This document shows positions 8,611 through 17,013 of a stretch of 64,000 nucleotides of DNA, one piece after another (within the stretch, counting starts at the first letter, position 1; the number at the start of each line of letters is the position of its first letter). Source of the DNA: Thiomonas sp. X19 (GTDB lineage Bacteria; Pseudomonadota; Gammaproteobacteria; Burkholderiales; Burkholderiaceae_C); contig NZ_LT605203.1 of assembly GCF_900089495.1 (NCBI RefSeq), positions 1,180,058-1,244,057 of the forward strand, written 5' to 3'. The notes under the pieces are model-generated. The model was given only the letters and a program-made list of their open reading frames with translations, was not told where the DNA came from and made no database searches. The position numbers and the translations under genes are program-made.

Positions 8611-8639
8611 TTGACGCTGCCGAGGGGTGCGTCTAGCCT
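8611..8639 (+). promoter_or_regulatory. candidate sigma-70 promoter for DUF3311-symporter
   Basis: TTGACG at 8611 and TAGCCT at 8634 are separated by 17 bases. The -35 is good and the -10 weak, as expected for a regulated promoter. Transcription would start about 32 bases before the DUF3311 gene. Confidence 0.5.
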
Positions 8640-8678
8640 GCAGAGCGTGGATTGTCCCCTGACCTTCTGGAGGCCTCG

Positions 8679-8891
8679 ATGCGCAACATCCGCTATCTGG
8701 GTTGGATTCCGCCGATTGGCACGCTGATCGGGCCGCTGGTGCACAACGACGTGCAGCCCTTCATCCTCGGCATGCCCTTCATCCTGGGCTGGATCGTGGT
8801 TTGGCTCCTGCTCACCACGCCCATCATGGCGCTGGTGTACTGGCTCGACCCCTCCAACCGCAGCAGCGGCGACGCGGGAGGCCGGCCATGA
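8679..8891 (+). CDS. DUF3311 small membrane protein, symporter partner
   Basis: A 70-residue membrane protein with two hydrophobic helices (about residues 5-20 and 28-50) and the motif LGMPFILGWIVVWLLLT, matching DUF3311 proteins that are encoded directly ahead of sodium:solute symporters of the MctP type. The ATG is preceded by GGAGG at ideal spacing. Its stop overlaps the symporter start in ATGA, so the two are translationally coupled. It is likely a small accessory subunit of the transporter; this role is inferred from gene order, as for YhdT-PanF pairs. Confidence 0.85.
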   Translation: MRNIRYLGWIPPIGTLIGPLVHNDVQPFILGMPFILGWIVVWLLLTTPIMALVYWLDPSNRSSGDAGGRP

Positions 8892-10363
8892 ATATCGCCC
8901 TCATTCTGATCGCCCTGATGACGGCCCTCGCGCTGTGGCTGGGCATCCGCGCGCGCAGCGGCCACACCATGCACCTGGAGCAGTGGACGGTGGCCGGGCG
9001 CGGCTTCGGCCCGGTGTTCGTGTTCCTGCTGCTGGCCGGCGAGATCTACACCACCTTCACCTTCCTCGGCGCCTCGGGCTTCGCCTATGGCCTCGGGGGA
9101 CCTGCGTTCTACATCATCGCTTACGGTTCGTTGGCTTATGTCCTGTCCTACTACGTCATGCCGCCGGTGTGGCGTTACGCGCGGGAGCACAAGCTCATCA
9201 GCCAGCCGGACTATTTCCGCACCCGCTATGCCAGTCCGGCGCTGGGGGTGCTGGTGGCGTTGGTCGGGATCGTCGCCCTCATTCCCTATCTGGTGCTGCA
9301 GTTCAAGGGGCTGGGCATCATCGTGCACGCGGCGAGCTACGGCAGCATCGACAACGCGCTGGCGATCTGGATCGGCGCTGCCGTGGTCACCATCTATGTG
9401 ATGGTCTCCGGTGTGCGCGGCTCGGCCTGGATCTCGGTGGTCAAGGACATCGGCATCCTTGCCGTGGTCATCTTCCTCGGGGTGTTCCTGCCGACCCACT
9501 ATTTCGGCGGCATCGAGGCCATGTTCCATGCCATCGACGTCGCCAAGCCCGGCTTCCTGGCGCTGCCGGCGCATGGGCAAAGCGTGTCATGGTTCGTCTC
9601 CACCGTGGGCCTGAGCGCTTTGGGTTTTTTCATGTGGCCGCATTCCTTCGCCGCCACCTACACCGCGCGCAGCGAGCGCACCCTGCGCAAGAACGCGGTG
9701 GTGCTGCCGCTCTACCAACTGGTGCTGCTGTTCGTCTATTTCGTCGGCTTCGCCGCGCTGCTGAAGGTGCCGGGGCTTAAGGGGCCGGACATCGATCTGG
9801 CGCTGTTCCACATCGCCACCGCCACGTTCTCGCCGGCCGTGGTGGGCATCATCGGCGCCATCGGCGTGCTCACCGCCCTGGTGCCCGGCTCGCTCATCAT
9901 GATGAACGCCGCCACGCTGCTGGCGCACAACCTTTACCGGCTGGCGCACAAGGGCTGCGACGATGCGCAGGTGACCCGCATGGCCAAGGGCCTGGTGCCG
10001 GTGGTGGCGCTGGTGGCCGTGGGCTTCACCCTGCACGGCGGTTCCACCATCGTCGCCCTGCTGCTGATGGGCTACAGCTTCGTCACGCAGCTGTTCCCCT
10101 CGCTGCTGCTGAGTTTGTCGAGCCGCAACCGGGTGACGGCGCCGGGTGCCTTCGCCGGCATCGCCGTCGGCGTGGCCACGGTGGCGCTGTTCAGCCTGGA
10201 GCACCTGTCGCTCGGCAAGCTGGTTCCCGCGCTGCCGCCAGCCGTGGCCGACTTGAACGTGGGCATCGTCGCCCTGGTGCTGAACATCGTGGTCATGCTC
10301 GTGGTCAGCGCATGGACGCGCAAGCAGCTGCCTTTGCAAGCTGGCGCGCAACTGGCTGGTTGA
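8888..10363 (+). CDS. sodium:solute symporter (MctP-like)
   Basis: A 491-residue secondary transporter of the SSS family, inner membrane, with about 13 predicted helices. Visible are the first helix at residues 2-20, the polar YTTFTFLGASGFAYGLGGPAFY corresponding to the sodium-site region of helix 1/2, and repeated long hydrophobic segments throughout. Its closest recognisable group is the monocarboxylate/pyruvate permease MctP group, which has a DUF3311 partner as here. Substrate is therefore probably a short carboxylate, but this is inferred. It sits in a two-gene unit with its own promoter inserted between aspS and nudB. Confidence 0.88.
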   Translation: MNIALILIALMTALALWLGIRARSGHTMHLEQWTVAGRGFGPVFVFLLLAGEIYTTFTFLGASGFAYGLGGPAFYIIAYGSLAYVLSYYVMPPVWRYAREHKLISQPDYFRTRYASPALGVLVALVGIVALIPYLVLQFKGLGIIVHAASYGSIDNALAIWIGAAVVTIYVMVSGVRGSAWISVVKDIGILAVVIFLGVFLPTHYFGGIEAMFHAIDVAKPGFLALPAHGQSVSWFVSTVGLSALGFFMWPHSFAATYTARSERTLRKNAVVLPLYQLVLLFVYFVGFAALLKVPGLKGPDIDLALFHIATATFSPAVVGIIGAIGVLTALVPGSLIMMNAATLLAHNLYRLAHKGCDDAQVTRMAKGLVPVVALVAVGFTLHGGSTIVALLLMGYSFVTQLFPSLLLSLSSRNRVTAPGAFAGIAVGVATVALFSLEHLSLGKLVPALPPAVADLNVGIVALVLNIVVMLVVSAWTRKQLPLQAGAQLAG

Positions 10364-10583
10364 GGTGCGGCGCGGTCGGCAGCCCGGCTGCCGGTTGTGC
10401 CCCGCCTTGGCCCTGCGTTTTGGCGGGGGCGGCGGCAGGACCGCGACCCCGTTTCCACGCTCTGAGCGCAAGGCCCCGAACCCGAGTCGGCAACCCGCCG
10501 ATACGCCAACAGGTGGGATGGTCGGCGCCTAACATGCATGCTGCGCCCGGCATGGTGTTCGAGCGCATCGGAGCCACTGCCGC

Positions 10584-11099
10584 ATGTCCTCCCTCAGCCC
10601 CGCATCTCCCGTCCAAACCCAGGCCCAGACCGCGGTCCACAAGTTGCCGGTTTCGGTGCTGGTGGTGATTCACAGCCCGGAGCTGGATGTGCTGCTGATC
10701 GAGCGCGCCAAGCAGCCCGGATTCTGGCAGAGCGTCACCGGCAGCCTGGACGCGCTGGATGAGCCACTGGCCGCCGCCGCCATGCGCGAGGTGGCCGAGG
10801 AAACCGGCATCCGCGTCGGTGCGGCAGCGGTTCCGGCTACGGCGCTGCGCGATTGGCACTTGGCGAATGTGTACGACATCTACCCCGTTTGGCGCCACCG
10901 CTACGCCCCCGGCGTGTGGACCAACACCGAGCATGTGTTCAGCCTGGAAGTGCCACGCGGCACGCCCGTGGCCCTGGCGCCGCGCGAGCATCGCGCGCAA
11001 CAGTGGCTGCCCTGGCGCGAGGCGGCGGCGCGGTGTTTCTCCGCGTCCAATGCCGAGGCCATTCGGCAACTGCCACGTCGACTGGGTCGGCAGGCATGA
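10584..11099 (+). CDS. nudB: dihydroneopterin triphosphate diphosphatase
   Basis: A 171-residue Nudix hydrolase of the NudB type that removes pyrophosphate from dihydroneopterin triphosphate, the first committed folate-branch step. The Nudix box runs through the segment GSLDALDEPLAAAAMREVAEE and TGI with the REVAEE core. NudB-specific features are FWQSVTGSLD before the box and HRYAPGVWTNTEHVFSL after it. The N-terminus has a roughly 20-residue extension of Ser, Pro and Gln before KLPVSVLVVIHS. The stop overlaps the start of the next gene in ATGA. Folate genes folB and folM lie about 7 kb upstream. Confidence 0.92.
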   Translation: MSSLSPASPVQTQAQTAVHKLPVSVLVVIHSPELDVLLIERAKQPGFWQSVTGSLDALDEPLAAAAMREVAEETGIRVGAAAVPATALRDWHLANVYDIYPVWRHRYAPGVWTNTEHVFSLEVPRGTPVALAPREHRAQQWLPWREAAARCFSASNAEAIRQLPRRLGRQA

Positions 11100-12154
11100 A
11101 GATGCCGGACCGTCGGCAACAAAAGGCAGCGCGTCTGCGTGCCGCCCTGAGTGCCGCCGGCGGGCCGGCAGCGGCCCTCGCCAGCCACGCCGCCGCATCG
11201 GCTCGCGGTCCGGGCGACGCAAGCGAAACACTCGTGGAGCCATCGGCTGCGGTGGCAGCGCCCACGGTTGCGGGCGTGCTGCGGGTGGCGTCGTACAACA
11301 TTCACAAAGGCGTGGTGGGCCTGGGGCCGACCAAGCGCCTGAGCATTCACGAGCTGCAGGAAGGCTTGCGCGAACTCGACGCCGACCTCGTCTTCCTGCA
11401 AGAGGTGCAGTTCACCCACCTGCGCCATGCGCGCCGCTTTTCCCACTGGCCCGAACTGCCGCAGCACGAGGTGCTGGGGCGGGGTCTGGGCATGCACACG
11501 GCTTATCACACCAATGCCACCACACGGCATGGCGAGCATGGCAATGCGCTGTTGACGCGCCTGCCCATTCTCAGCGTGGCCCACCACGATGTGTCGGACC
11601 ACCGCTTCGAGCAGCGCGGCCTGCTGCATGTGCGCCTGCAATGCGCGGGCCTGGGCGCGTGGCACGGGGGCAGCAGCGCTGTCGGCGGCGGCTCTGCGGT
11701 GCTGCACGCCATCGTCGTGCACTTCGGTCTGTTCAGTGCCGGGCGCAAGCGCCAGATCGCGCGGCTGGTGCATTACATCGCCGCCCAGGTGCCGGGCGAC
11801 GAGTCTGTCATCGTCGCCGGCGACTTCAACGACTGGCGCGGCCAGCTCGGCACTGAGCTTGCCGCGGTGGGCCTGATCGATGTCTCCGCGCGCCAATCGC
11901 CCCATGCCGACGGGCGCAAGCCGCGCTGGCGCCACCGCGTGCGCACCTTCCCGGCGCGCCTGCCGCTCATGCCGCTGGACCGCATTTACGCGCGGGGCTA
12001 CGCCGCGCGCTCGCTGGGCCTGGGCTGGGGCGCTGGTTGGGCGCGCTTGTCGGATCATGCTCCGCTCCTGGTGGATCTGGAACCCGCGACCACGGCCGTG
12101 GCAGGTGCTGCGCCGCTGGCCAGCTCAGGGCTTGGAGTTGGCGTGCGGGGTTGA
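11096..12154 (+). CDS. endonuclease/exonuclease/phosphatase family protein (YbhP-like)
   Basis: A 352-residue member of the EEP superfamily. After an Ala-rich N-terminal extension of about 60 residues the domain begins with VASYNIHKGV, then FLQEVQ with the metal-binding Glu, a central strand set, VAGDFNDWRG, and the terminal LSDHAPLLV with the catalytic Asp-His pair. It lies between nudB (four-base overlap) and the cardiolipin synthase. In E. coli the EEP protein YbhP is likewise encoded directly before clsB, so a role linked to phospholipid or cardiolipin metabolism is likely; the substrate is not known. Confidence 0.87.
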   Translation: MKMPDRRQQKAARLRAALSAAGGPAAALASHAAASARGPGDASETLVEPSAAVAAPTVAGVLRVASYNIHKGVVGLGPTKRLSIHELQEGLRELDADLVFLQEVQFTHLRHARRFSHWPELPQHEVLGRGLGMHTAYHTNATTRHGEHGNALLTRLPILSVAHHDVSDHRFEQRGLLHVRLQCAGLGAWHGGSSAVGGGSAVLHAIVVHFGLFSAGRKRQIARLVHYIAAQVPGDESVIVAGDFNDWRGQLGTELAAVGLIDVSARQSPHADGRKPRWRHRVRTFPARLPLMPLDRIYARGYAARSLGLGWGAGWARLSDHAPLLVDLEPATTAVAGAAPLASSGLGVGVRG

Positions 12155-12219
12155 CGCAGGCGGCACAATGCGGCGAGCGACCGCAGGCCAGCACCGACAC
12201 AAGCCGACCCATCACCCGC

Positions 12220-13716
12220 ATGCCCGAACCCGCAACCCCCAAAAGCCGACACCGACGCAGCTCCCGCCTGGGCCGGGCGCGTGTCTGGCTGCGTGCGGGC
12301 TGGCAAGCAGCACGCTGGTCGCGCATGGTGCCGCGCGGCGCTGGCGGGGGAGGTGCTGCGGGCGCGACCAGCGGCAACCCGCTGGTCGCCGGTGACGACA
12401 CGTCGCCCGACCCGGCCTGGTCGCGCGGCAATTGCGTCGAGCTGCTGCCCCTGGGCGAAACGCTGTTCCCGGCGCTGGAGCAGGCGTGGACAGCGGCGCG
12501 CACCAGCATCTGGCTGGAAACCTACATCTTCCACGACGACCCCATCGGCCTGCATCTCGCCACGGTGCTGGCCGACGCGGCGCGGCGCGGCGTGCACGTG
12601 CGCGTGATGGTGGACGGCCTCGGCTCCGGCCGCAGCATTCCCACGCTGGCGGCACTGTTCGCCGGCAGTGGCGTGGAGTTCATGGTCTACCGCCCCTGGC
12701 GCCTTTGGCTCGACCTGGTGCAGCGCGGCCATTGGCGCCGGCTGCACCGCAAGCTGTGCGTGGTGGACGGCGCCATCGCGTTCATCGGCGGCATCAACCT
12801 GATCGACGACCGGCTCGACATTCGCCATGGCTGGAGCGCCCAGCCACGGCTGGACTATGCCGTGCGGGTGCAGGGCCTGGTGGCGCAGCAGGTGCTGTGG
12901 AGCATGCGGCGCTTGTGGCTGCGCACCGTGGCCACCGGCAGCTTGCAACGGCAGTTGCGCAGCATGCCGGGGCCTGAGGTGCTGAAGTCGCGCCAGGCGC
13001 GCCAACGCTATCTGGATGAATTGCGCACCTGGGGTGGCGAACTGCCGCCACGCGAGGACGTGCAGCAGGAAACCCGCGAGCGCCAGAGCCGCCTGCTGGC
13101 CGAGGAGCGGCCGACGCATCCGGTCTGCCCCGACGGCCAGCCCGGCATGCGCGCCGCGCTGGTGGTGCGCGACAACCTGCTGCAGCGCCGTGCCATCGAG
13201 CACAGCTATATCCAGGCCATCGACCAGGCGCGCAGCCAGGTGCTGTTGGTGTCGCCCTATTTCTATCCGGGCCAGGCATTTCGCACCAGTCTGAAACGCG
13301 CTGCCGCACGCGGGGTGCAGGTCACCTTGCTGCTGCAAGGCCGCATCGACTACCGCGCCGCCGCCTGGGCCGCGCACACCCTGTACCGTGAGCTGCTGCA
13401 GGCCGGCGTGCATATTTGCGAATACCAGCGCGCCTATCTGCACGGCAAGGTGGCCGTGGTGGACGAGTCCTGGGCCACGGTGGGCAGCTCCAACATCGAC
13501 CCGCTGTCGCTGCTGGTCAACCGCGAGGCCAATATCCTCGTGCGCGATGCGCGCTTCGCCCGCGATCTGGCGGCGCATATCCGCGCCGAACTCATCCACG
13601 CCCTGCCCATCGACCACGCCCGGTTGCAAAAACGCGTGTCCTGGTGGACCCGTCCGCTGGTGGCCTTGGCCGCGCGGCTGTTCATCGCCATGGCCGGCGG
13701 TGCGCGCAATTACTGA
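12220..13716 (+). CDS. clsB: cardiolipin synthase B (phospholipase D type)
   Basis: A 498-residue phospholipase D superfamily enzyme that makes cardiolipin from phosphatidylglycerol. Two HKD motifs are visible: HRKLCVVDGAIAFIGGIN about residues 178-195 and HGKVAVVDESWATVGSSN about residues 408-425. Other family segments are SIWLETYIFHDDPIG and VLLVSPYFYPGQAF. The N-terminal 65 residues are basic and low complexity, without an obvious membrane helix, as in ClsB. The ATG chosen follows the EEP gene by 65 bases; upstream in-frame starts would run into that gene. Co-directional with nudB and the EEP gene. Confidence 0.92.
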   Translation: MPEPATPKSRHRRSSRLGRARVWLRAGWQAARWSRMVPRGAGGGGAAGATSGNPLVAGDDTSPDPAWSRGNCVELLPLGETLFPALEQAWTAARTSIWLETYIFHDDPIGLHLATVLADAARRGVHVRVMVDGLGSGRSIPTLAALFAGSGVEFMVYRPWRLWLDLVQRGHWRRLHRKLCVVDGAIAFIGGINLIDDRLDIRHGWSAQPRLDYAVRVQGLVAQQVLWSMRRLWLRTVATGSLQRQLRSMPGPEVLKSRQARQRYLDELRTWGGELPPREDVQQETRERQSRLLAEERPTHPVCPDGQPGMRAALVVRDNLLQRRAIEHSYIQAIDQARSQVLLVSPYFYPGQAFRTSLKRAAARGVQVTLLLQGRIDYRAAAWAAHTLYRELLQAGVHICEYQRAYLHGKVAVVDESWATVGSSNIDPLSLLVNREANILVRDARFARDLAAHIRAELIHALPIDHARLQKRVSWWTRPLVALAARLFIAMAGGARNY

Positions 13717-13798
13717 GCGCCCCCAGGGTCGGCTCGCCGGCCCGCCCCCGTGGGGGTCAAGGAAATTTGGGGCGGCCCTGCGCTCCCTTGAGAGGGAC
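13716..13798 (-). repeat. REP-like hairpin repeat after clsB
   Basis: Starts at the clsB stop codon. It contains GCGCCCCCAGGGTCGGCTCG, CGTGGGGGTCAAGGAAAT and the GGGGCGGCCC core. The far arm is CTCCCTTGAG, so the outer stem has a few mismatches. It is nearly the same as the copy after rlmJ. Confidence 0.8.
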
Positions 13799-13860
13799 GC
13801 AGGAATGCCGCGCCGAGCCGCTGCCATGGCGTGGTGGTTGCAGTCCTGCCCAAGTCCGAA

Positions 13861-13936
13861 CATGCCCCCGAACTGCTGCCTTGCGGGAGTGCCCGGAGGG
13901 TGAGGGGGCACAACGAGCGGAGCTGTGTTTCCTCAA
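13861..13936 (-). repeat. REP-like repeat, weak copy
   Basis: CTGCCTTGCGGGAGTGCCCG and a terminal TGTGTTTCCTCAAG resemble the degenerate copy after ttcA. Pairing of the arms is poor. It lies between the copy after clsB and the sigma-factor remnant. Confidence 0.4.
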
Positions 13937-14133
13937 GTTGCCTTCTGGCCTCTGCGCAAAATGGCCTGCGCCAGCAAGCCCCGCGCACGCGACAAACGCG
14001 GCATGACGGTGCCGATGGGGATGCCGACGACCAGCGCGATCTCCTTGCACGACAAGTCTTCGAGCTCACCGCAAGACCAGACCTCGCGGAATGCGTCGGG
14101 CAAAGTCCCCGGCGCCTGATGAACCATGCCTTG
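13933..14133 (-). pseudogene. ECF sigma factor remnant (region 4)
   Basis: The minus-strand frame ending at 13933 encodes a clear sigma-70 region 4 of the ECF type: LPDAFREV, then LEDLSCKEIALVVGIPIGTV and MPRLSRARGLL. This is the helix-turn-helix that reads the -35 element. The same frame runs back to about 14298, but the residues ahead of LPDAF have no likeness to sigma region 2, and no such region is found in the other frames of this strand. I read it as the 3' end of a decayed gene. No anti-sigma gene is nearby. Confidence 0.6.
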
Positions 14134-14411
14134 TCGCTCCTGTCGGATCAGAGCCGATCCGGCTGAAACAGCCGAAGCCGCAGCCAGGTGCGGCCAGGTT
14201 GCGCCTTGCAATGCTTCGGCCTTTGGGGAGTCTGCCGTTCCTGCGGTCATGGGCAACGAGACGGAGCAGCTCAGTTTGTCGCGTGAATCCGCATGCAAAC
14301 CAAGCCACGACCGAGCATGTTCGGCTGGCTCCTTGGCATATAGCGCCTGGTTCTATGAGTATGTGAAAACAGTATTTCTCAGGCTGCTTGGCCTTGCCGA
14401 GAATGCCGGGC

Positions 14412-15473
14412 ATGACCATCAAGCCAACCCAAGTGCATAAGCCGGCCAGCGCCGCACCCGGCCCATCAGGCGGCGCAGCGCCCGGGCTATCGTCCAGCCA
14501 AGGCGGTCTGTGGCTTCGGTTCAAACGCGGCTGCGTGCTGTTCTGGCTGCTCGCGGCCTGGTCCTTGAGCCAGAGCGCAAGTGCTGCACCGAGTCCTTTG
14601 CTCACCCCGGCCGCGCTGCTGGCGCAGTTGCCACAGGTGCGGGTGATTGACATCCGCGAGGGCGCCGCCTCCTCGTCACCCTACGCCGCTGGCCATATTC
14701 CCGGCGCCGTGTGGGCACCGTATTCCAGCTGGCGCGGCGCGGCCGACAACCCCGGCAAGCTGCGCTCCGTAGCCGACTACACTGCGCTGGTGCGCAGCCT
14801 GGGGCTGAACGCGCCGACCCCCGTGGTGCTGGTGGCCGACGGTTCCGACCCGAGCGATTTCGGCGCCCCGGCCCGTGTCTACTGGACCCTCAAGTGGTTG
14901 GGCCTGGGGCATCTGGCCATTCTCAACGGCGGCATGACGGCGTGGGCCCGCGCCGGGCTTCCCGTGACGCGCCAGTCGGTGCAGGCGCAGCCCTCCGACT
15001 TCACGCCGCATCTCGACACCGCCATCCTCGCCAGCCGCACCCAGGTGGCGCAGGACTTGCGCCAGTCGCAGTCCACCTTGCTGCTGGATGCAAGACCCCG
15101 CGCCTTCTACCTCGGCCAGGTCAAGGCGCCAGCCGCTGCCCAGCCCGGCACCCTGCCGGGCGCGCTGGACTTCGACAACGCGCGCTGGTTCCCGGGCGGT
15201 TCCGGCACGCTGCCCGACAAGGCCGAGCTGGAGCGCATCGCCCAGTCCATGCCGCATGCCGCGGGGGCGCAGCAAACGGTCTCGTTCTGCAACACCGGCC
15301 ACTGGGCCGCGACCAACTGGTTCGTCCTGTCCGAGCTGCTGCACCAGCCCGATGTGAAGCTCTACCCCGGCTCGATGGTGGACTGGTCGCGTGCTGGCGA
15401 ACCCATGACCAACGTTCCCTCCCGCATCCAGCAGCTATGGGCGCAGCTCCAACAAACGTGGCGGGCGCATTGA
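14412..15473 (+). CDS. exported tandem-rhodanese sulfurtransferase
   Basis: A 353-residue protein with a hydrophobic segment at about residues 43-58 ending in QSASAAP, a signal peptide or anchor. Two rhodanese domains follow: the first (VRVIDIREG, GHIPGAVW, LNGGMTAWARAGLPV) lacks a catalytic Cys, the second carries it in SFCNTGHWAATNW. This is the layout of thiosulfate/3-mercaptopyruvate sulfurtransferases, here periplasmic. An in-frame TTG 24 bases upstream is possible, but the ATG fits the family better. Its last 37 bases overlap the start of the YeeE-type transporter, which points to joint work in sulfane-sulfur or thiosulfate handling. Confidence 0.88.
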   Translation: MTIKPTQVHKPASAAPGPSGGAAPGLSSSQGGLWLRFKRGCVLFWLLAAWSLSQSASAAPSPLLTPAALLAQLPQVRVIDIREGAASSSPYAAGHIPGAVWAPYSSWRGAADNPGKLRSVADYTALVRSLGLNAPTPVVLVADGSDPSDFGAPARVYWTLKWLGLGHLAILNGGMTAWARAGLPVTRQSVQAQPSDFTPHLDTAILASRTQVAQDLRQSQSTLLLDARPRAFYLGQVKAPAAAQPGTLPGALDFDNARWFPGGSGTLPDKAELERIAQSMPHAAGAQQTVSFCNTGHWAATNWFVLSELLHQPDVKLYPGSMVDWSRAGEPMTNVPSRIQQLWAQLQQTWRAH

Positions 15474-16729
15474 ACGACCCGGGGGCGATCACTGGCGGCA
15501 TCACGGTGGCAGCGACAAGTCGGTCGCAGGCGCATCCCGGCGTACGAACCAGCCGGCCCGTCCTGCTGATCGGCGCGGCGCTGGCCGGCTTTCTGGCCGT
15601 CACCTGGCTGGTGGGCTGGCGCCAGGGGCTGCTGTGGTGCATCGGCGTGGGCTATGGCGTGGCGCTGTCGGCGGCGGCCTTCGGCTTCACCACCGGCTGG
15701 CGGGTGTGGATCACCCAGCGCGACCCCAAGGGCCTGTGGGCGCAGTTCGTCGGCATCGCGGTCGCCATGCTCATCAGTGTGCCGTTGCTGGCCACCCACC
15801 CCGAGCTGGAGGGGGCCGACGGTCCCTTGTCCATCAGCCTGCTGGTCGGCGCTTTCGTTTTTGGCGCCGCCATGCAGGTGGCGGACGGCTGCGGTTCGGG
15901 CACGCTGTACAAGGCCGGCCTGGGCCATCCGGTGAGTTTGGCGGTGCTGCCGGCTTTCGTCTTCGGCAGCTTTTTCGGCGCAGCGCAACTGCCGGCCTGG
16001 CTGGCGCTCGGCGCGTTGCCGCCGGTGAATCTGGTGCAGGTGCTGGGCGCGAAATGGACGCTGGTGCTGCAACTCGGCGCCCTGGCGCTGCTGGCCGCCC
16101 TGCTCTGGCGCTTCAGTGCGATGCGCGCCTACCGCTTGCGCCGCGCAGCCACTGGCGCGGCGGTGGCCGCGGCGGATCCCAGCGAGCGTGATTCAGCCGT
16201 GCCGCTGCAGGGGCCACCGCAGTCGCGCTGGCAGGGCAAGGCGGTGTGGATCGCCGCCATCGCCCTCGGGCTGTTGGCCGCTGCCAATCTGGTGGTGGCC
16301 GGCCAGCCCTGGGGCATCGTCTACGGCCTGGGTTTGTGGGGCGCGAAAATCGTGCAGGCGCTGGGGTTCGATCTCAGCCACAACGCCTTCTGGGGCCTGC
16401 CCGTGCAACAGGCGCAATTGCACGCCAGCGTGCTGGCCGACAACACCAGTGTCACCGACATCGGGCTTTTGCTTGGCGCCCTCATCGCCGCCAGTTGGAA
16501 GGGCAACGCCTGCCCACGGGTGAAGTTGCCGTGGCGCGCCTGGGTGGCCTCGGTGCTGGCCGGGTGGGTGCTGGGCTACAGCTCGCGCCTCGCCTTCGGC
16601 TGCAATGTGGGGGCCTATTTCTCCGGCATTGCCACCGGCAGCCTGCATGGCTGGATCTGGTTTGCCTGCGCCTTCCTGGGCAGCGTGCTGGGCGTGCGCT
16701 TGCGCGGCCGCTTGGGCATCGCGGGTTGA
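15437..16729 (+). CDS. YeeE/YedE family thiosulfate-type transporter
   Basis: A 430-residue inner-membrane protein of the YeeE/YedE (TsuA) family, which imports thiosulfate through a relay of conserved cysteines. Visible cysteine motifs are ADGCGSGTLYKAG, GNACPR and FGCNVGAYFSG; the first and third match the essential transport cysteines known for TsuA. About ten hydrophobic helices are evident in two homologous halves, joined by a polar loop near residue 240. The ATG lies inside the end of the rhodanese gene in another frame, implying translational coupling. Substrate is inferred from family and neighbour. Confidence 0.87.
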   Translation: MGAAPTNVAGALNDPGAITGGITVAATSRSQAHPGVRTSRPVLLIGAALAGFLAVTWLVGWRQGLLWCIGVGYGVALSAAAFGFTTGWRVWITQRDPKGLWAQFVGIAVAMLISVPLLATHPELEGADGPLSISLLVGAFVFGAAMQVADGCGSGTLYKAGLGHPVSLAVLPAFVFGSFFGAAQLPAWLALGALPPVNLVQVLGAKWTLVLQLGALALLAALLWRFSAMRAYRLRRAATGAAVAAADPSERDSAVPLQGPPQSRWQGKAVWIAAIALGLLAAANLVVAGQPWGIVYGLGLWGAKIVQALGFDLSHNAFWGLPVQQAQLHASVLADNTSVTDIGLLLGALIAASWKGNACPRVKLPWRAWVASVLAGWVLGYSSRLAFGCNVGAYFSGIATGSLHGWIWFACAFLGSVLGVRLRGRLGIAG

Positions 16730-16741
16730 GCGGGCGCACGC

Positions 16742-16924
16742 ATGCCATTTCCCTTCAAAAAATCCTGGCCTGCCTGGCTGCTATGGGCCGCGTTGCTGGC
16801 CCTGCTCGTGCTCGACTGGCGCGGCAGCACCCCGCACCAGCGCTTCGCCGAACCGCCCCCGCTGGCCCTGGGCAACGGCCCTGCAGCCGACGCCGGGCAC
16901 TGTTCACTGGCGCCCCAGAAATAG
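16742..16924 (+). CDS. small membrane protein, 60 aa, possible sulfur module member
   Basis: A 60-residue ORF starting 12 bases after the transporter stop. It has a basic N-terminus (FPFKKSWPAW), one hydrophobic helix (LLWAALLALLVLDW) and a short polar tail with one Cys near the end (DAGHCSLAPQK). No family is recognised. Tight spacing and the membrane-protein composition suggest a real product, perhaps a small partner of the transporter. Confidence 0.45.
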   Translation: MPFPFKKSWPAWLLWAALLALLVLDWRGSTPHQRFAEPPPLALGNGPAADAGHCSLAPQK

Positions 16925-17013
16925 CTCCCTGACCGCGGTCGAGGCGCTGGCCACGCCGAATACGCCCGCCATCCCAGGCGCTACAGTTCGGCTTCCTCCT
17001 CCGGAAGCCCGCG

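Noticed and set aside
10364..10583. Possible terminator (CCCCGCC...GGCGGGG) after the symporter
   Set aside because: The loop is long and no T-run follows; in DNA this GC-rich such a dyad is expected by chance.
14388..14411. Upstream TTG start of the rhodanese gene
   Set aside because: TTG is rare and would add eight residues with no family support; the ATG at 14412 is preferred.
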